A stretch of DNA of 64,000 bases, taken from positions 436,290 to 500,289 of the forward strand of contig NZ_KI912156.1 in the NCBI RefSeq assembly GCF_000517125.1, in the 5' to 3' direction. This DNA comes from Arthrobacter sp. MA-N2 (GTDB taxonomy: Bacteria; Actinomycetota; Actinomycetes; Actinomycetales; Micrococcaceae). Both the position numbers and the translations under genes were made by a program. Positions 1 to 7,984 of this stretch are shown here, in pieces (position 1 is the first letter of the stretch; the number at the start of each line of letters is the position of its first letter). The notes under the pieces are model-generated. The model saw only the letters and a program-made list of their open reading frames with translations. It ran no database searches and was not told where the DNA came from.

Positions 1-1274
1 CAGAGCAGGAAGACAACGGGGGCCCACCAGACCAGCCCAAGACCGTAACTAGCGCGGGCCAAGGTGCCCAGCTTGAAGGTTGCCGACAGGTTCAGCAACG
101 GCAGAAGTACGAGCCCTAATGTCAAATACGCCGCGGGAACGGGTACCCAGGTGGCGAGCTTTGTATTGTCCGCATATCCCCTGCGGAGCAGGACAAGCAG
201 ACCCGTTAGAAGGGTGCAGATGAGGGCAAGCAGGAAGGCGCCCAACGTCAAGGCGAGATCGGCACCCGCACCCACACCGCCGTCGAACCCGTAGAGGATC
301 CGGTCCGTGTTCCCCGAAGCCGTGCCTCCGATGTAGCTGGCGTCAGCCAGCACACGCAATCCGCCGAGGTGGGCCATGACGAAGAGCAGACCAGTCGCAT
401 TCCCGATCCATAGCGGGACTGTGAGCAATCCGGCCCACCCGTTGCTCACTCCGGCGAAAACCCAGACCACCGGCGCGGCTATGCAGGTAAACAGCAGCAA
501 GTGGCTGGACGCCGCGATGAGGGGCAGACTGAGGGCTCTTGACAAGGGCGCAGGGACCACCGGCGGAACCTCTGCGGCTGCCGTCCGGCTCCTGGCCGCG
601 GCCGACACGGCAAACCCTAAGAGCATGGAGAAAACGGTGGGCCAGAAGCCGGCCGCAGTGACCGGCGATGTGCTGAAGCCGTTGCTTGCGGGAAAGCTGA
701 TGGCAGCTGCAGCCGCCACGACGTTTACTGCTGCGGAATAGACCACGCCGGTCACCAGGGACTGGGCAACGAGTTGCGCCCTGGAGCCAGATGGGACTCT
801 GTGTTCAGCGACGCGACTGCCGATGTAAACACTGAAACTGCTGATCGCAAGCAGTCCCAAAGGAACGGCGTACGCTGAAGCGCCGCCCTGAATCGTGCCT
901 AGGAACGGCACCGCGCCTTCAAGCAAGGTCGACAAATTCCCGAGATGCGCCATAGCGAGTAGCTGTGCCGTGAGCTGACCGAGGACTGACCACGCGCTGC
1001 CGGTTTCCACGCCGGAAAATCCTGGCGTGCCGGTGGGCACCAGGTGACCGCCGTTGGATGTCGAAGCACCGATGACGGAACTCATGACCATGGCCGTGGC
1101 CACCAGGAAGCCTGCCAAATAGGACCCGACGGCTACGACAGCCCCGACCCACAAACTCTTGAGTTGGACCGAATCAAGCCACCGGGGCACCTGCTGCGGC
1201 GCCTGGTTGGGCGGTTCCGGCATGCCCGATGTTTCGGGCCTGCCGGACGTGGAAGTAGAAGGTACCTGAGACAT
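1..1274 (-). CDS. Multipass membrane protein, unknown function (3' end outside window)
   Basis: The frame is open from an ATG at 1274 to the left edge with no stop, so about 424 codons are visible and the C-terminus is missing. The N-terminus (about 35 residues, MSQVPSTSTSGRPETSG...) is Ser/Pro/Gln-rich and looks cytoplasmic. A hydrophobic helix follows (SLWVGAVVAVGSYLAGFLV), then many further hydrophobic stretches split by Gly/Ser/Ala-rich loops, which suggests roughly eight or more membrane helices. GGGGAA lies just upstream of the start. I do not recognise the family. The layout (flexible N-tail, many helices, no charged catalytic motif) resembles actinobacterial streptomycin-biosynthesis-locus-type or DUF membrane proteins only in a general way. 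It is divergent from the YnfA gene, with a short palindrome in between. Confidence 0.75.
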   Translation of the reverse strand, partial: MSQVPSTSTSGRPETSGMPEPPNQAPQQVPRWLDSVQLKSLWVGAVVAVGSYLAGFLVATAMVMSSVIGASTSNGGHLVPTGTPGFSGVETGSAWSVLGQLTAQLLAMAHLGNLSTLLEGAVPFLGTIQGGASAYAVPLGLLAISSFSVYIGSRVAEHRVPSGSRAQLVAQSLVTGVVYSAAVNVVAAAAAISFPASNGFSTSPVTAAGFWPTVFSMLLGFAVSAAARSRTAAAEVPPVVPAPLSRALSLPLIAASSHLLLFTCIAAPVVWVFAGVSNGWAGLLTVPLWIGNATGLLFVMAHLGGLRVLADASYIGGTASGNTDRILYGFDGGVGAGADLALTLGAFLLALICTLLTGLLVLLRRGYADNTKLATWVPVPAAYLTLGLVLLPLLNLSATFKLGTLARASYGLGLVWWAPVVFLL

Positions 1275-1293
1275 TTCCCCAATATTTCTCTCG

Positions 1294-1308
1294 GAGTACG
1301 ACGTACTC
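1294..1308. promoter_or_regulatory. 15-bp perfect palindrome upstream of the membrane protein gene
   Basis: GAGTACG-A-CGTACTC is a perfect inverted repeat with a single central base, 20 bp upstream of the leftward start codon. It fits a dimeric regulator site. The regulator is unknown. Confidence 0.35.
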
Positions 1309-1414
1309 GAGGAGCGTAATTGGCCCGGCGCATCCACAACCAGTCATACGATCGAAGCCTGTGGATAACTCGCCCTACAGCCTGTACTGCGCCAAGCTCA
1401 GGCAGACTGATCCC

Positions 1415-1753
1415 ATGACCATCCTCAAATCCACCTCTCTCTTTGTCCTTGCGGCCATTGCCGAGATCGGCGGAGCCTGGCTCGTGTGGCAATCCGTCAA
1501 GGAGGCCAAGCCTTGGTGGTGGGCGGGTCTTGGGATCGTGGCCCTGGGCATCTACGGTTTCGTCGCGTCGTTCCAACCGGATGCGCATTTCGGGCGCGTC
1601 CTTGCGGCTTACGGCGGCGTGTTCATCGCCGGATCCCTGGCCTGGGGGATGCTCCTTGACGGCTTCCGACCGGACCGTTGGGACATCATCGGAGCCATGA
1701 TCTGCCTTCTGGGGGTCGCGGTAATCATGTTCGCGCCGCGGGCGGGAAATTGA
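1415..1753 (+). CDS. YnfA family (UPF0060) small membrane protein
   Basis: 112 residues, close to the 105-112 usual for UPF0060/YnfA proteins, which resemble small multidrug resistance proteins and have four membrane helices. The N-terminus MTILKSTSLFVLAAIAEIGG, the GAWLVWQ that follows, the later YGGVFIAGSLAWGMLLDGFRPD segment and the closing cluster before FAPRAGN are family hallmarks. I chose the ATG at 1415 over the upstream in-frame ATG at 1361 because homology begins there and the preceding 18 residues are polar and atypical. No clear Shine-Dalgarno is seen, so the message may be leaderless. Transport substrate is unknown. Confidence 0.88.
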   Translation: MTILKSTSLFVLAAIAEIGGAWLVWQSVKEAKPWWWAGLGIVALGIYGFVASFQPDAHFGRVLAAYGGVFIAGSLAWGMLLDGFRPDRWDIIGAMICLLGVAVIMFAPRAGN

Positions 1754-1789
1754 AGGCCTTCCCACCGGCACGCGTGGCATGATCTGACT

Positions 1790-2461
1790 ATGAATGCCGC
1801 CGTAAAGAACCACGGTCCGAACTCGACCCGCGCCAAGCGTTCCCGATTGCGATTCTTGTTGATGGTCGTTACCGGCATCGCCGCCGCAGTAGCAACCGGA
1901 ATATGGGGCCAATGGATCTACGCGCCCGCGACGGGCTGGGCCGTAGCTGCCGTTGTCTACAACGTCTTCGTGTGGACAGTCATCACACCCATGAAAGCCG
2001 CCCAAACGGCAAGCCATGCCACGGAAGAAGACCCACGGCGATCCACGTCGGACCTCCTCATCCTGTGTGCCGCCGTCGGCTCCCTCGCAGCCTTCGTGCT
2101 GGTAATGCTCGGCGCCAAGGACGCGCATGGCCTCGACAAATTCATGCTCGCCCTGTTGGCCCTGGTCGGTGCGGTGTCGTCATGGCTTCTCGTGCACACC
2201 CTCTTCACCTTGCGCTACGCGGAGGTTTACTACACGTCCGATCCGCCCCGGGGCATCGAATTCAACCAAAAAGAACCGCCGCAGTATACAGATTTCGCCT
2301 ACATGGCGTTCAGCCTCGGGATGACCTACCAAGTCTCCGACACCGCGATCACCACGAGGGCGATGCGATCCGCAGCTTTGCGGCACAGCCTGCTCGCCTA
2401 TGTTTTCGGCGTCGGGATCCTGGCCACCACAATCAACCTCGTGGTGAGCCTCGCGTCCTGA
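1790..2461 (+). CDS. DUF1345 domain membrane protein
   Basis: 223 residues with about five hydrophobic segments (near residues 23-42, 46-66, 90-110, 122-145 and 200-220). The order of segments and the late motif FAYMAFSLGMTYQVSDTAI followed by an Arg-containing helix match DUF1345, a family of predicted inner-membrane proteins of unknown function in proteobacteria and actinobacteria. It starts 36 bp after the YnfA-type gene on the same strand, so the two may be co-transcribed. Its stop nearly touches the convergent aminopeptidase gene, with one base between them. Confidence 0.82.
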   Translation: MNAAVKNHGPNSTRAKRSRLRFLLMVVTGIAAAVATGIWGQWIYAPATGWAVAAVVYNVFVWTVITPMKAAQTASHATEEDPRRSTSDLLILCAAVGSLAAFVLVMLGAKDAHGLDKFMLALLALVGAVSSWLLVHTLFTLRYAEVYYTSDPPRGIEFNQKEPPQYTDFAYMAFSLGMTYQVSDTAITTRAMRSAALRHSLLAYVFGVGILATTINLVVSLAS

Positions 2462-2462
2462 G

Positions 2463-3764
2463 CTAGATCGCCGTGCGGAAGAACAGCTCCGCAACTGTTG
2501 CCAGGTGACGCGGATCTTCAACGCCGCACAGCTCGCGTGCCGAGTGCATCGACAAAAGGGGCACGCCGACGTCGACCGTTCGGATCCCCAGGCGGGTCGC
2601 CGTCAGTGGGCCGATGGTGGAGCCGCACGGGACGTCGTTGTTGGAGACGAACTCCTGGTAGGGCACTCCCGCCTCGCCGCAGAGCCGGGCCCAGAACGCC
2701 GCCCCGATGGCGTCCGTGGCGTAGCGCTGGTTGGCGTTGATCTTGAGGAGCGGTCCCCCGTTGAGGATGGGCCGGTTGGCGGGATCGTGGCGGTCGGGAT
2801 AGTTGGGGTGAACGGCGTGGCCGGCATCCGCGGAAACACAGAACGACGCCGACAACGCCTGCCGCCGTTCACTCACCGTGGCGCCGAGCCCGTCGGAGAT
2901 CCGGGTCAGGATGTCTTCGAGGATGGGTCCGCAGGCACCGGAACGGGAGGCAGAGCCGATTTCTTCGTGGTCGAAGGCCGCCAGGACCGCTATGGGGCCG
3001 TCCGACGGAACACCCGCGGCTGCATGCGCGATGAGTGCGGCGAGTCCGGCATGGGTGGACGAGAGGTTGTCGAGGCGTCCCGAAGCGAAGAGCTCTCCCT
3101 CGGCTCCGAAGACCTCCGGCGCCTGGGTGTCCGCCACGACGATGTCATAGCCGCCGATCTCGGCGGGATCCACCGAAGGTCCGGCCACGGAGTCCGCCAG
3201 GATTGCCAAGACGTCCGCGGATCCGGCATCGCCGAGTCCAAATACCGGGTTCATGTGCTGTTGCTTGTCCAGGGTGAGGCCATCGTTGACGGCCCTGTCC
3301 AGGTGGATGGCCAGCTGCGGAAAGCGCAGGAGGGGTCCCGTCGCGGTGAGGTGCTGGGTGCCGTCCAGCATCACGAGCCGTCCCGCGAACCGAAGCTCGC
3401 GGTCCAGCCACGAGTTCAAGAGGGGCCCACCGTAGACTTCGACGCCAGCTTGCAGCCAGCCGAACTTGCCTGTTGTCGGCTTGGGCTTGAGCTTGAAGGA
3501 TGGCGAATCCGTGTGGGCGCCGAGGATATTGAACGCCGTAGCGGGGGTTGCGCCGTCCGGTGCCACCCATGCGATGAGGGCACCATCCCGGATGACGTAG
3601 AAACTGCCGGCCCCGCCCTCCCATGGCTGAAGTTCGTCAAGGGCCGTGAACCCGGCCGCATCGAGCCGGCGCGCGGCCTCGTGGACGGCGTGGAAGCTCG
3701 ACGGCGATGCGCTCACATATGCGCCAAGATCCTGGATGTGTTCTGCAGCGGAGTTCGAAGGCAT
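2463..3764 (-). CDS. M18 family metallo-aminopeptidase
   Basis: 433 residues, the normal size for cytosolic M18 aminopeptidases, which remove N-terminal residues from peptides and need two metal ions (Zn or Co). The metal-site motifs are visible: LGAHTDSPSFKLKP (His/Asp), AFDHEEIGS (catalytic and metal Glu pair), SADAGHAVHPNYPDRHDP (Asp and His) and the C-terminal LLSMHSARELCG (His). The start MPSNSAAEHIQDLG at 3764 is preferred over the in-frame start at 3896 because the 44 extra residues are basic, Cys-containing and unlike the family. The gene is convergent with DUF1345 and lies downstream of, but not overlapping, the response regulator gene. Confidence 0.93.
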   Translation of the reverse strand: MPSNSAAEHIQDLGAYVSASPSSFHAVHEAARRLDAAGFTALDELQPWEGGAGSFYVIRDGALIAWVAPDGATPATAFNILGAHTDSPSFKLKPKPTTGKFGWLQAGVEVYGGPLLNSWLDRELRFAGRLVMLDGTQHLTATGPLLRFPQLAIHLDRAVNDGLTLDKQQHMNPVFGLGDAGSADVLAILADSVAGPSVDPAEIGGYDIVVADTQAPEVFGAEGELFASGRLDNLSSTHAGLAALIAHAAAGVPSDGPIAVLAAFDHEEIGSASRSGACGPILEDILTRISDGLGATVSERRQALSASFCVSADAGHAVHPNYPDRHDPANRPILNGGPLLKINANQRYATDAIGAAFWARLCGEAGVPYQEFVSNNDVPCGSTIGPLTATRLGIRTVDVGVPLLSMHSARELCGVEDPRHLATVAELFFRTAI

Positions 3765-3901
3765 GGCTCCGAGTTTAGCCTCGCCACGGACGACGCTGCT
3801 TCGTCCTGGCGACTCGCAAATTTCCGCACGACACCCGTATTCCGGATACGGGCGTCGCTGATCCGTTTGCGCATCGCGAGGCAGTATCCGCGTCACCAGT
3901 C

Positions 3902-4597
3902 CTAGTAGTCCGGATTGCTCGGGATCACGAGCCCTGTTTCGTAGGCGTAGACAACCACTTGGACGCGGTCGCGAAGGTGCAGCTTGGTGAGGATCCGCCG
4001 GACGTGGGTCTTGACCGTGGCCTCGGCCAGGAAGAACTTGTGGGCGATTTCCGCGTTGGACAGCCCCCCGGCGATAGCCTCCAGCATCTCGGTTTCGCGC
4101 GGCGTCAGTTCTTCGAGCAGCGGGTCGCGCGGCTGGGCCGTGGCCGGGCCGGGCACACGCCCTCCTCGGACGTAGGTCTCCAGGAGGCGCTGGGTGACCC
4201 TCGGCGCCACCACAGCGTCGCCGCTGGCTACGAGCCGGACACCCTGGACCAGTTCGGCAGGCGCAACATCCTTGAGTAGGAAGGCGGACGCCCCCGCCTG
4301 CAATCCCGAGAACGCATATTCGTCGAGGTCAAAGGTGGTGAGGATGATGATCCTGGCGCTGGACGCCGAGGCCGTGATCCGCCGTGTGGCTTCGATTCCA
4401 TCCATGGCAGGCATCCGGACGTCCATAAGCACCACGTCCGGTTCCAGTTCCTCGACCTTCCGCACAGCTTCGGCGCCGTCGGAGGCTTCCCCCACCACCT
4501 CGAGGTCTTCTTCGCCTTCCAGGATGAGCCGAAATCCCATGCGCAGCAGGGGCTGGTCGTCCACCAGAAGGACCCTGGTGGGAGCACTGTCAGTCAT
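3902..4597 (-). CDS. NarL/FixJ family response regulator
   Basis: 231 residues. The receiver domain is at about 8-125, with the acidic pair in LLVDDQP, the phospho-acceptor Asp59 in LMDVRMPAMDG, Thr in ILTTF and Lys in FLLKD. The C-terminal LuxR-type helix-turn-helix is ELTPRETEMLEAIAGGLSNA...ATVKTHVRRILTKL. The start MTDSAPTRVLLVDDQ at 4597 is used because its ATG overlaps the stop of the upstream kinase (ATGA at 4594-4597), which suggests translational coupling. It is the partner of that kinase. The ABC-2 exporter genes further upstream on the same strand are plausible targets, but nothing in the sequence proves this. Confidence 0.94.
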   Translation of the reverse strand: MTDSAPTRVLLVDDQPLLRMGFRLILEGEEDLEVVGEASDGAEAVRKVEELEPDVVLMDVRMPAMDGIEATRRITASASSARIIILTTFDLDEYAFSGLQAGASAFLLKDVAPAELVQGVRLVASGDAVVAPRVTQRLLETYVRGGRVPGPATAQPRDPLLEELTPRETEMLEAIAGGLSNAEIAHKFFLAEATVKTHVRRILTKLHLRDRVQVVVYAYETGLVIPSNPDY

Positions 4598-5880
4598 GAT
4601 TTCCCCTTGTCGCCATTCCAATTCAGCTCCGCATGGACCCGCCATCCGCCGTGCATACCGGGTCCGGCATCCACGGAGCCAGCATAAATTCCCGCCCGTT
4701 CACGCATCCCCGCGATGCCCTGGCCCGTTCCCAACGCCGCCTCTTCGGTTTCCGGATCCCGGGAGCCCCGGCCGTCGTCGAGCACGTCTATGGTGACCAT
4801 GTCACCGTCCCGGACGATCCGAACATCCACTTGACCCAAGGAGTGTCCGTACCTGAGCACATTGGTGAGCGATTCCTGCACGATCCGGTAAACGGTGAGC
4901 TGGAGGGCCGGGTCTTCGGGCAGGGCCGGTCCCGTATGGGAGTAGTGCAGGGGCAGCCCCGCTGTCCGGAATCCGTCGAGCAGATTGCTCAGGTTGTGGC
5001 CCGTGACCAAGGGCGTCAGTGGCGCCGGACCGCCCGAATCTTCCCGCAGCACGCCAAGGACACGGCGCATATCAGCCAACGCCGTCCGGCCGGTGCGCGA
5101 GAGTTCGCCGAGCACCTCACCTGCACGCTCCGGCTCCCTCTTGACCACGACGGCGGCGCCATCCGAGAGGCTGATCATGACCGTCAGGGAGTGGGCCACG
5201 ACGTCGTGCATCTCCCGGGCGATCCGGTTGCGTTCGGTGACCGAACCCAACCGCGCCGTGCGCGCCGCCCAGGCCCTGATTTCGCTCTCATGCTCACGCC
5301 GCTGCCGCACCGAAATACCGATGCCGGTGGCAATCAGATTGGACAACAAGATGCTGACCGCAGCGGTGATGTTGCTGATGAGATGGAAGTCCTCCGGAAT
5401 CGCCTCTCCGTTTGACGGCGTGACCGGGCTGGTCCACATGAACAGATACACCAGCGTCAACGGCAGGCTGGCCGCCCCGAACACCGTCAAAGAGAATCTC
5501 CGGGTCCTCGCCACGGCCACCGCGTAGAGCGCAAACCACAGTCCCGCGGAGACGTTCGAACCCCAGGGATTCAGCAGCGTCACCGCCACTTCGAGGACCG
5601 CCGCGGCCGCGGTGACGCTGAGCGGATTGCGGCGGCGCAGGAACAATATGGCGGCAATGGCAACGAGCAGCAAAGCGGCGAACCACTTGCCGTCCGTGAT
5701 CGAGGCGATGAAGGAGGGCAGTGCCAGCAGCGAATAGCAAAGCACCACCACCAAGTCCATGAGCCGTGGGTGCTCAAAGAGGAAGCGGCGGACCCTGCCC
5801 CGCCGACGCAGGGTGATTTCAGCAAAGGACGCATCGGCCACGCGGGCCGACGCGTCCTGTGCTGGCAACTCTTCACTCAT
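4594..5880 (-). CDS. Sensor histidine kinase, NarL-partner type (HisKA_3)
   Basis: 428 residues. The first about 195 contain five to six hydrophobic helices (near 42-62, 66-81, 90-103, 110-125, 132-150 and 170-192). The dimerisation and phosphotransfer domain follows, with His225 in ERNRIAREMHDVVAHSL, the HisKA_3 signature. The ATPase domain has the N-box YRIVQESLTNVLRY, DDGRGS and GQGIAGMRERA. The protein should sense an envelope or membrane signal and phosphorylate the overlapping response regulator. There is no large extracellular sensor domain, so detection is probably within or close to the membrane, a pattern seen in Gram-positive kinases that watch cell-envelope stress. Confidence 0.93.
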   Translation of the reverse strand: MSEELPAQDASARVADASFAEITLRRRGRVRRFLFEHPRLMDLVVVLCYSLLALPSFIASITDGKWFAALLLVAIAAILFLRRRNPLSVTAAAAVLEVAVTLLNPWGSNVSAGLWFALYAVAVARTRRFSLTVFGAASLPLTLVYLFMWTSPVTPSNGEAIPEDFHLISNITAAVSILLSNLIATGIGISVRQRREHESEIRAWAARTARLGSVTERNRIAREMHDVVAHSLTVMISLSDGAAVVVKREPERAGEVLGELSRTGRTALADMRRVLGVLREDSGGPAPLTPLVTGHNLSNLLDGFRTAGLPLHYSHTGPALPEDPALQLTVYRIVQESLTNVLRYGHSLGQVDVRIVRDGDMVTIDVLDDGRGSRDPETEEAALGTGQGIAGMRERAGIYAGSVDAGPGMHGGWRVHAELNWNGDKGKS

Positions 5881-5944
5881 GGCTTGAGCCTAGTGGCCCT
5901 GCCCGGAGTGGCTGTTCCTTGGTCGAGGATCAGACGGTTACGAA

Positions 5945-6835
5945 TCAGACGTCGCGCTTCTTGAGCGCAATGAGGGCGGGAACCATGAACAAAATGACGT
6001 AACCAAGGAACACGAGCCCGCCGGCCCCCGGATCCAAGGTGCCGTCCACATGGCCGATCGACAAGAACCGGCCTCCAGCCTCACTGGGCAGGTACTGCGG
6101 GACGTACTTCCAAAAATCGCCCGGCGCGAAGGCCAGGAACTGGCCGGCGAACGGGAGGACGAACATGATGCCCACAAGCACGGTAATGCCACCGGCAGGG
6201 TTCTTCAGCAATGTCCCGAGCGAAAGCCCGATGACCGCAACCCCGGAGACGTACAGGCCGCCGGTGAAGACGCTGTAAAGGACGCCGTCAGTGCTCCAGC
6301 CGAGGTCAAGGCCGAAGTTGGCGAACATAGGTGACGCCAACAGGAAAGTTACGACGCCTGCCACGATCGAAAGTATGTAGGAGACGACAATCAAGACCAC
6401 GGCCTTGGCCCCGAAGGTAGAGAGCCGGCCCGGCGCCGCGTTGATGGTTGAGCGGATCATGCCCGTGGCGTACTCAGAGGCAATGAAGAGCACGGCCAGC
6501 GATCCCATGATGAGGATGCCGATGTTCAGTCCGGCGTTCGGCAGATTGTAGAGGTTGAATCCCGCGCCTGGCGGGAAGGACTCAACGGCTTGCTGCGCCG
6601 ATTCCTTATGGCCCTGCCGGCCAACCTCGACCATCTGGTTGATGTAGTTCCAACGGACGAGGGCGGACAGCACGCCGACGCCGACAATAGCTACGAAAGT
6701 CAAGACCAACAGAAGCTTGGTGCTCATGAGAGTCCGGAACTTGATGGATTCGGAGTTCAGAACCCGGAGGAAATTGACGCCACCGGACCCGGCTGACGGG
6801 ATCGCATGTTTCTTACTGATGGTTGTGGTGCTCAT
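5945..6835 (-). CDS. ABC-2 type transporter permease
   Basis: 296 residues with six hydrophobic segments and a large loop after the first one. The pattern NSESIKFRTLMSTKLLLVLTFVAIVGVGVLSAL, then SEYATGMIRSTINAAPGR before helix three, is typical of ABC-2 permeases of bacitracin- or Nat-type exporters. The ATG overlaps the stop of the upstream ATPase gene by four bases (6832-6835), so the two make one transporter. Substrate is unknown: candidates are antimicrobial peptides, lipids or small drugs. Confidence 0.9.
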   Translation of the reverse strand: MSTTTISKKHAIPSAGSGGVNFLRVLNSESIKFRTLMSTKLLLVLTFVAIVGVGVLSALVRWNYINQMVEVGRQGHKESAQQAVESFPPGAGFNLYNLPNAGLNIGILIMGSLAVLFIASEYATGMIRSTINAAPGRLSTFGAKAVVLIVVSYILSIVAGVVTFLLASPMFANFGLDLGWSTDGVLYSVFTGGLYVSGVAVIGLSLGTLLKNPAGGITVLVGIMFVLPFAGQFLAFAPGDFWKYVPQYLPSEAGGRFLSIGHVDGTLDPGAGGLVFLGYVILFMVPALIALKKRDV

Positions 6836-7830
6836 GACTGGATCCCTTCCATGGTGGCAGCGGTGCCGGCGCCAACGCCGGCGGAGTTTGCGCCCAGCGG
6901 CGCGCCTGGCCCTGCCGGTCCACCGGTCATGTGCGAGTGGTATTCCACCTCGTCCTTGGTCAGCTTGAAGTAGGCTTCTTCCAGCGAGGACGTGAGCGGG
7001 GTGAGCTCGTAGACCAGCACCCGGTTGTCAAGCGCAAGCTCGGCGATTCGAAGCGGCTCAACCCCATACACTTCCAAGGTCTCGCGCTCGTTCTGCTCGA
7101 CCCGGACGCCGTCGCGGGCCAGCAACTCGGACAAGCGCGTAGTCTCCGAGGTTCGAACCAAGGTGCGCTTGCGGGACTGGCTCTCAATGAGCGCATCCAC
7201 CGTAGTGTCGGCGATGATCTTGCCGCGCCCGATCACAATCAGGTTATCGGCGGTCTGGGCCATCTCGGACATGAGGTGGCTGGAAATGAAGATCGTTTTG
7301 CCCTGGCTCGCAAGGTAGCGTGCGAGGTTCCTGACCCACTGGACGCCCTCGGGATCAAGTCCGTTCACCGGTTCGTCGAGGATGAGCGTCTCAGGATCGC
7401 CCAGGAGCGCGTTGGCAATGCCTAACCGTTGGCCCATGCCGAGGGAGAACCCGCCGGCCTTTTTCTTGGCAACTGCGGTGAGGCCCGTCATTTCGATGAC
7501 TTCCTCAACCCGCGAGTTCGGAATCCCGTGCGTCGCAGCCATGGCACGCAGGTGGTTGTATGCGCTGCGGCTCGTGTGCACGGCCTTGGCATCGAGCAAC
7601 GCGCCTACTTGGTGCAACGGCGCCTTGTGCTCCGAGTAGTGCCGACCGTTGACGGTCACGTCGCCCGACGTCGGACGGTCGAGCCCCATGATCATGCGCA
7701 TGGTGGTGGACTTGCCGGCGCCGTTCGGGCCAAGGAAACCCGTGACTTTCCCGGGCTTTACGGTGAAGCTGATTCCGTCCACGGCCGTCTTTGTACCGTA
7801 GACCTTCCTCAAGCCTTTTGCTTCAATCAT
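6832..7830 (-). CDS. ABC transporter ATP-binding protein (drug/peptide exporter type)
   Basis: 332 residues. Walker A is GPNGAGKST (about residue 34), the signature is FSLGMGQRLGIANALL, Walker B is TLILDEPVNGLDPEG and the switch His is in ISSHLMSE. The signature is FSLGM rather than LSGGQ, a common variant in the BcrA/NatA-like group. After the nucleotide-binding domain (about 1-215) there is a regulatory tail of about 115 residues ending in a Gly/Ala/Pro-rich stretch. It pairs with the overlapping permease. The kinase/response-regulator pair lies just downstream on the same strand and may control it. Confidence 0.93.
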   Translation of the reverse strand: MIEAKGLRKVYGTKTAVDGISFTVKPGKVTGFLGPNGAGKSTTMRMIMGLDRPTSGDVTVNGRHYSEHKAPLHQVGALLDAKAVHTSRSAYNHLRAMAATHGIPNSRVEEVIEMTGLTAVAKKKAGGFSLGMGQRLGIANALLGDPETLILDEPVNGLDPEGVQWVRNLARYLASQGKTIFISSHLMSEMAQTADNLIVIGRGKIIADTTVDALIESQSRKRTLVRTSETTRLSELLARDGVRVEQNERETLEVYGVEPLRIAELALDNRVLVYELTPLTSSLEEAYFKLTKDEVEYHSHMTGGPAGPGAPLGANSAGVGAGTAATMEGIQS

Positions 7831-7984
7831 GGAAGCGTTCCCTCCGCTTACTGCAGCTTAGTGTCGACTGTCGGTACAAGGCTAACCACCTGCATGGCGG
7901 AATTCGCCGGTCTCAGGGATGATTCAGGGGCTGGTCAGGGTAGTCCCTATGGATGATGCCAGCCGCGAGAAAGTCTTTTCGGCA

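Noticed and set aside
1133..2128. A 331-codon leftward frame antisense to YnfA and DUF1345
   Set aside because: It overlaps two genes with family matches, has Cys/His/Arg-rich composition typical of antisense frames and no ribosome site.
2505..3905. A 466-codon rightward frame opposite the M18 aminopeptidase
   Set aside because: It is antisense to an enzyme with all metal motifs, and its product is low-complexity Gly/Arg/Asp.
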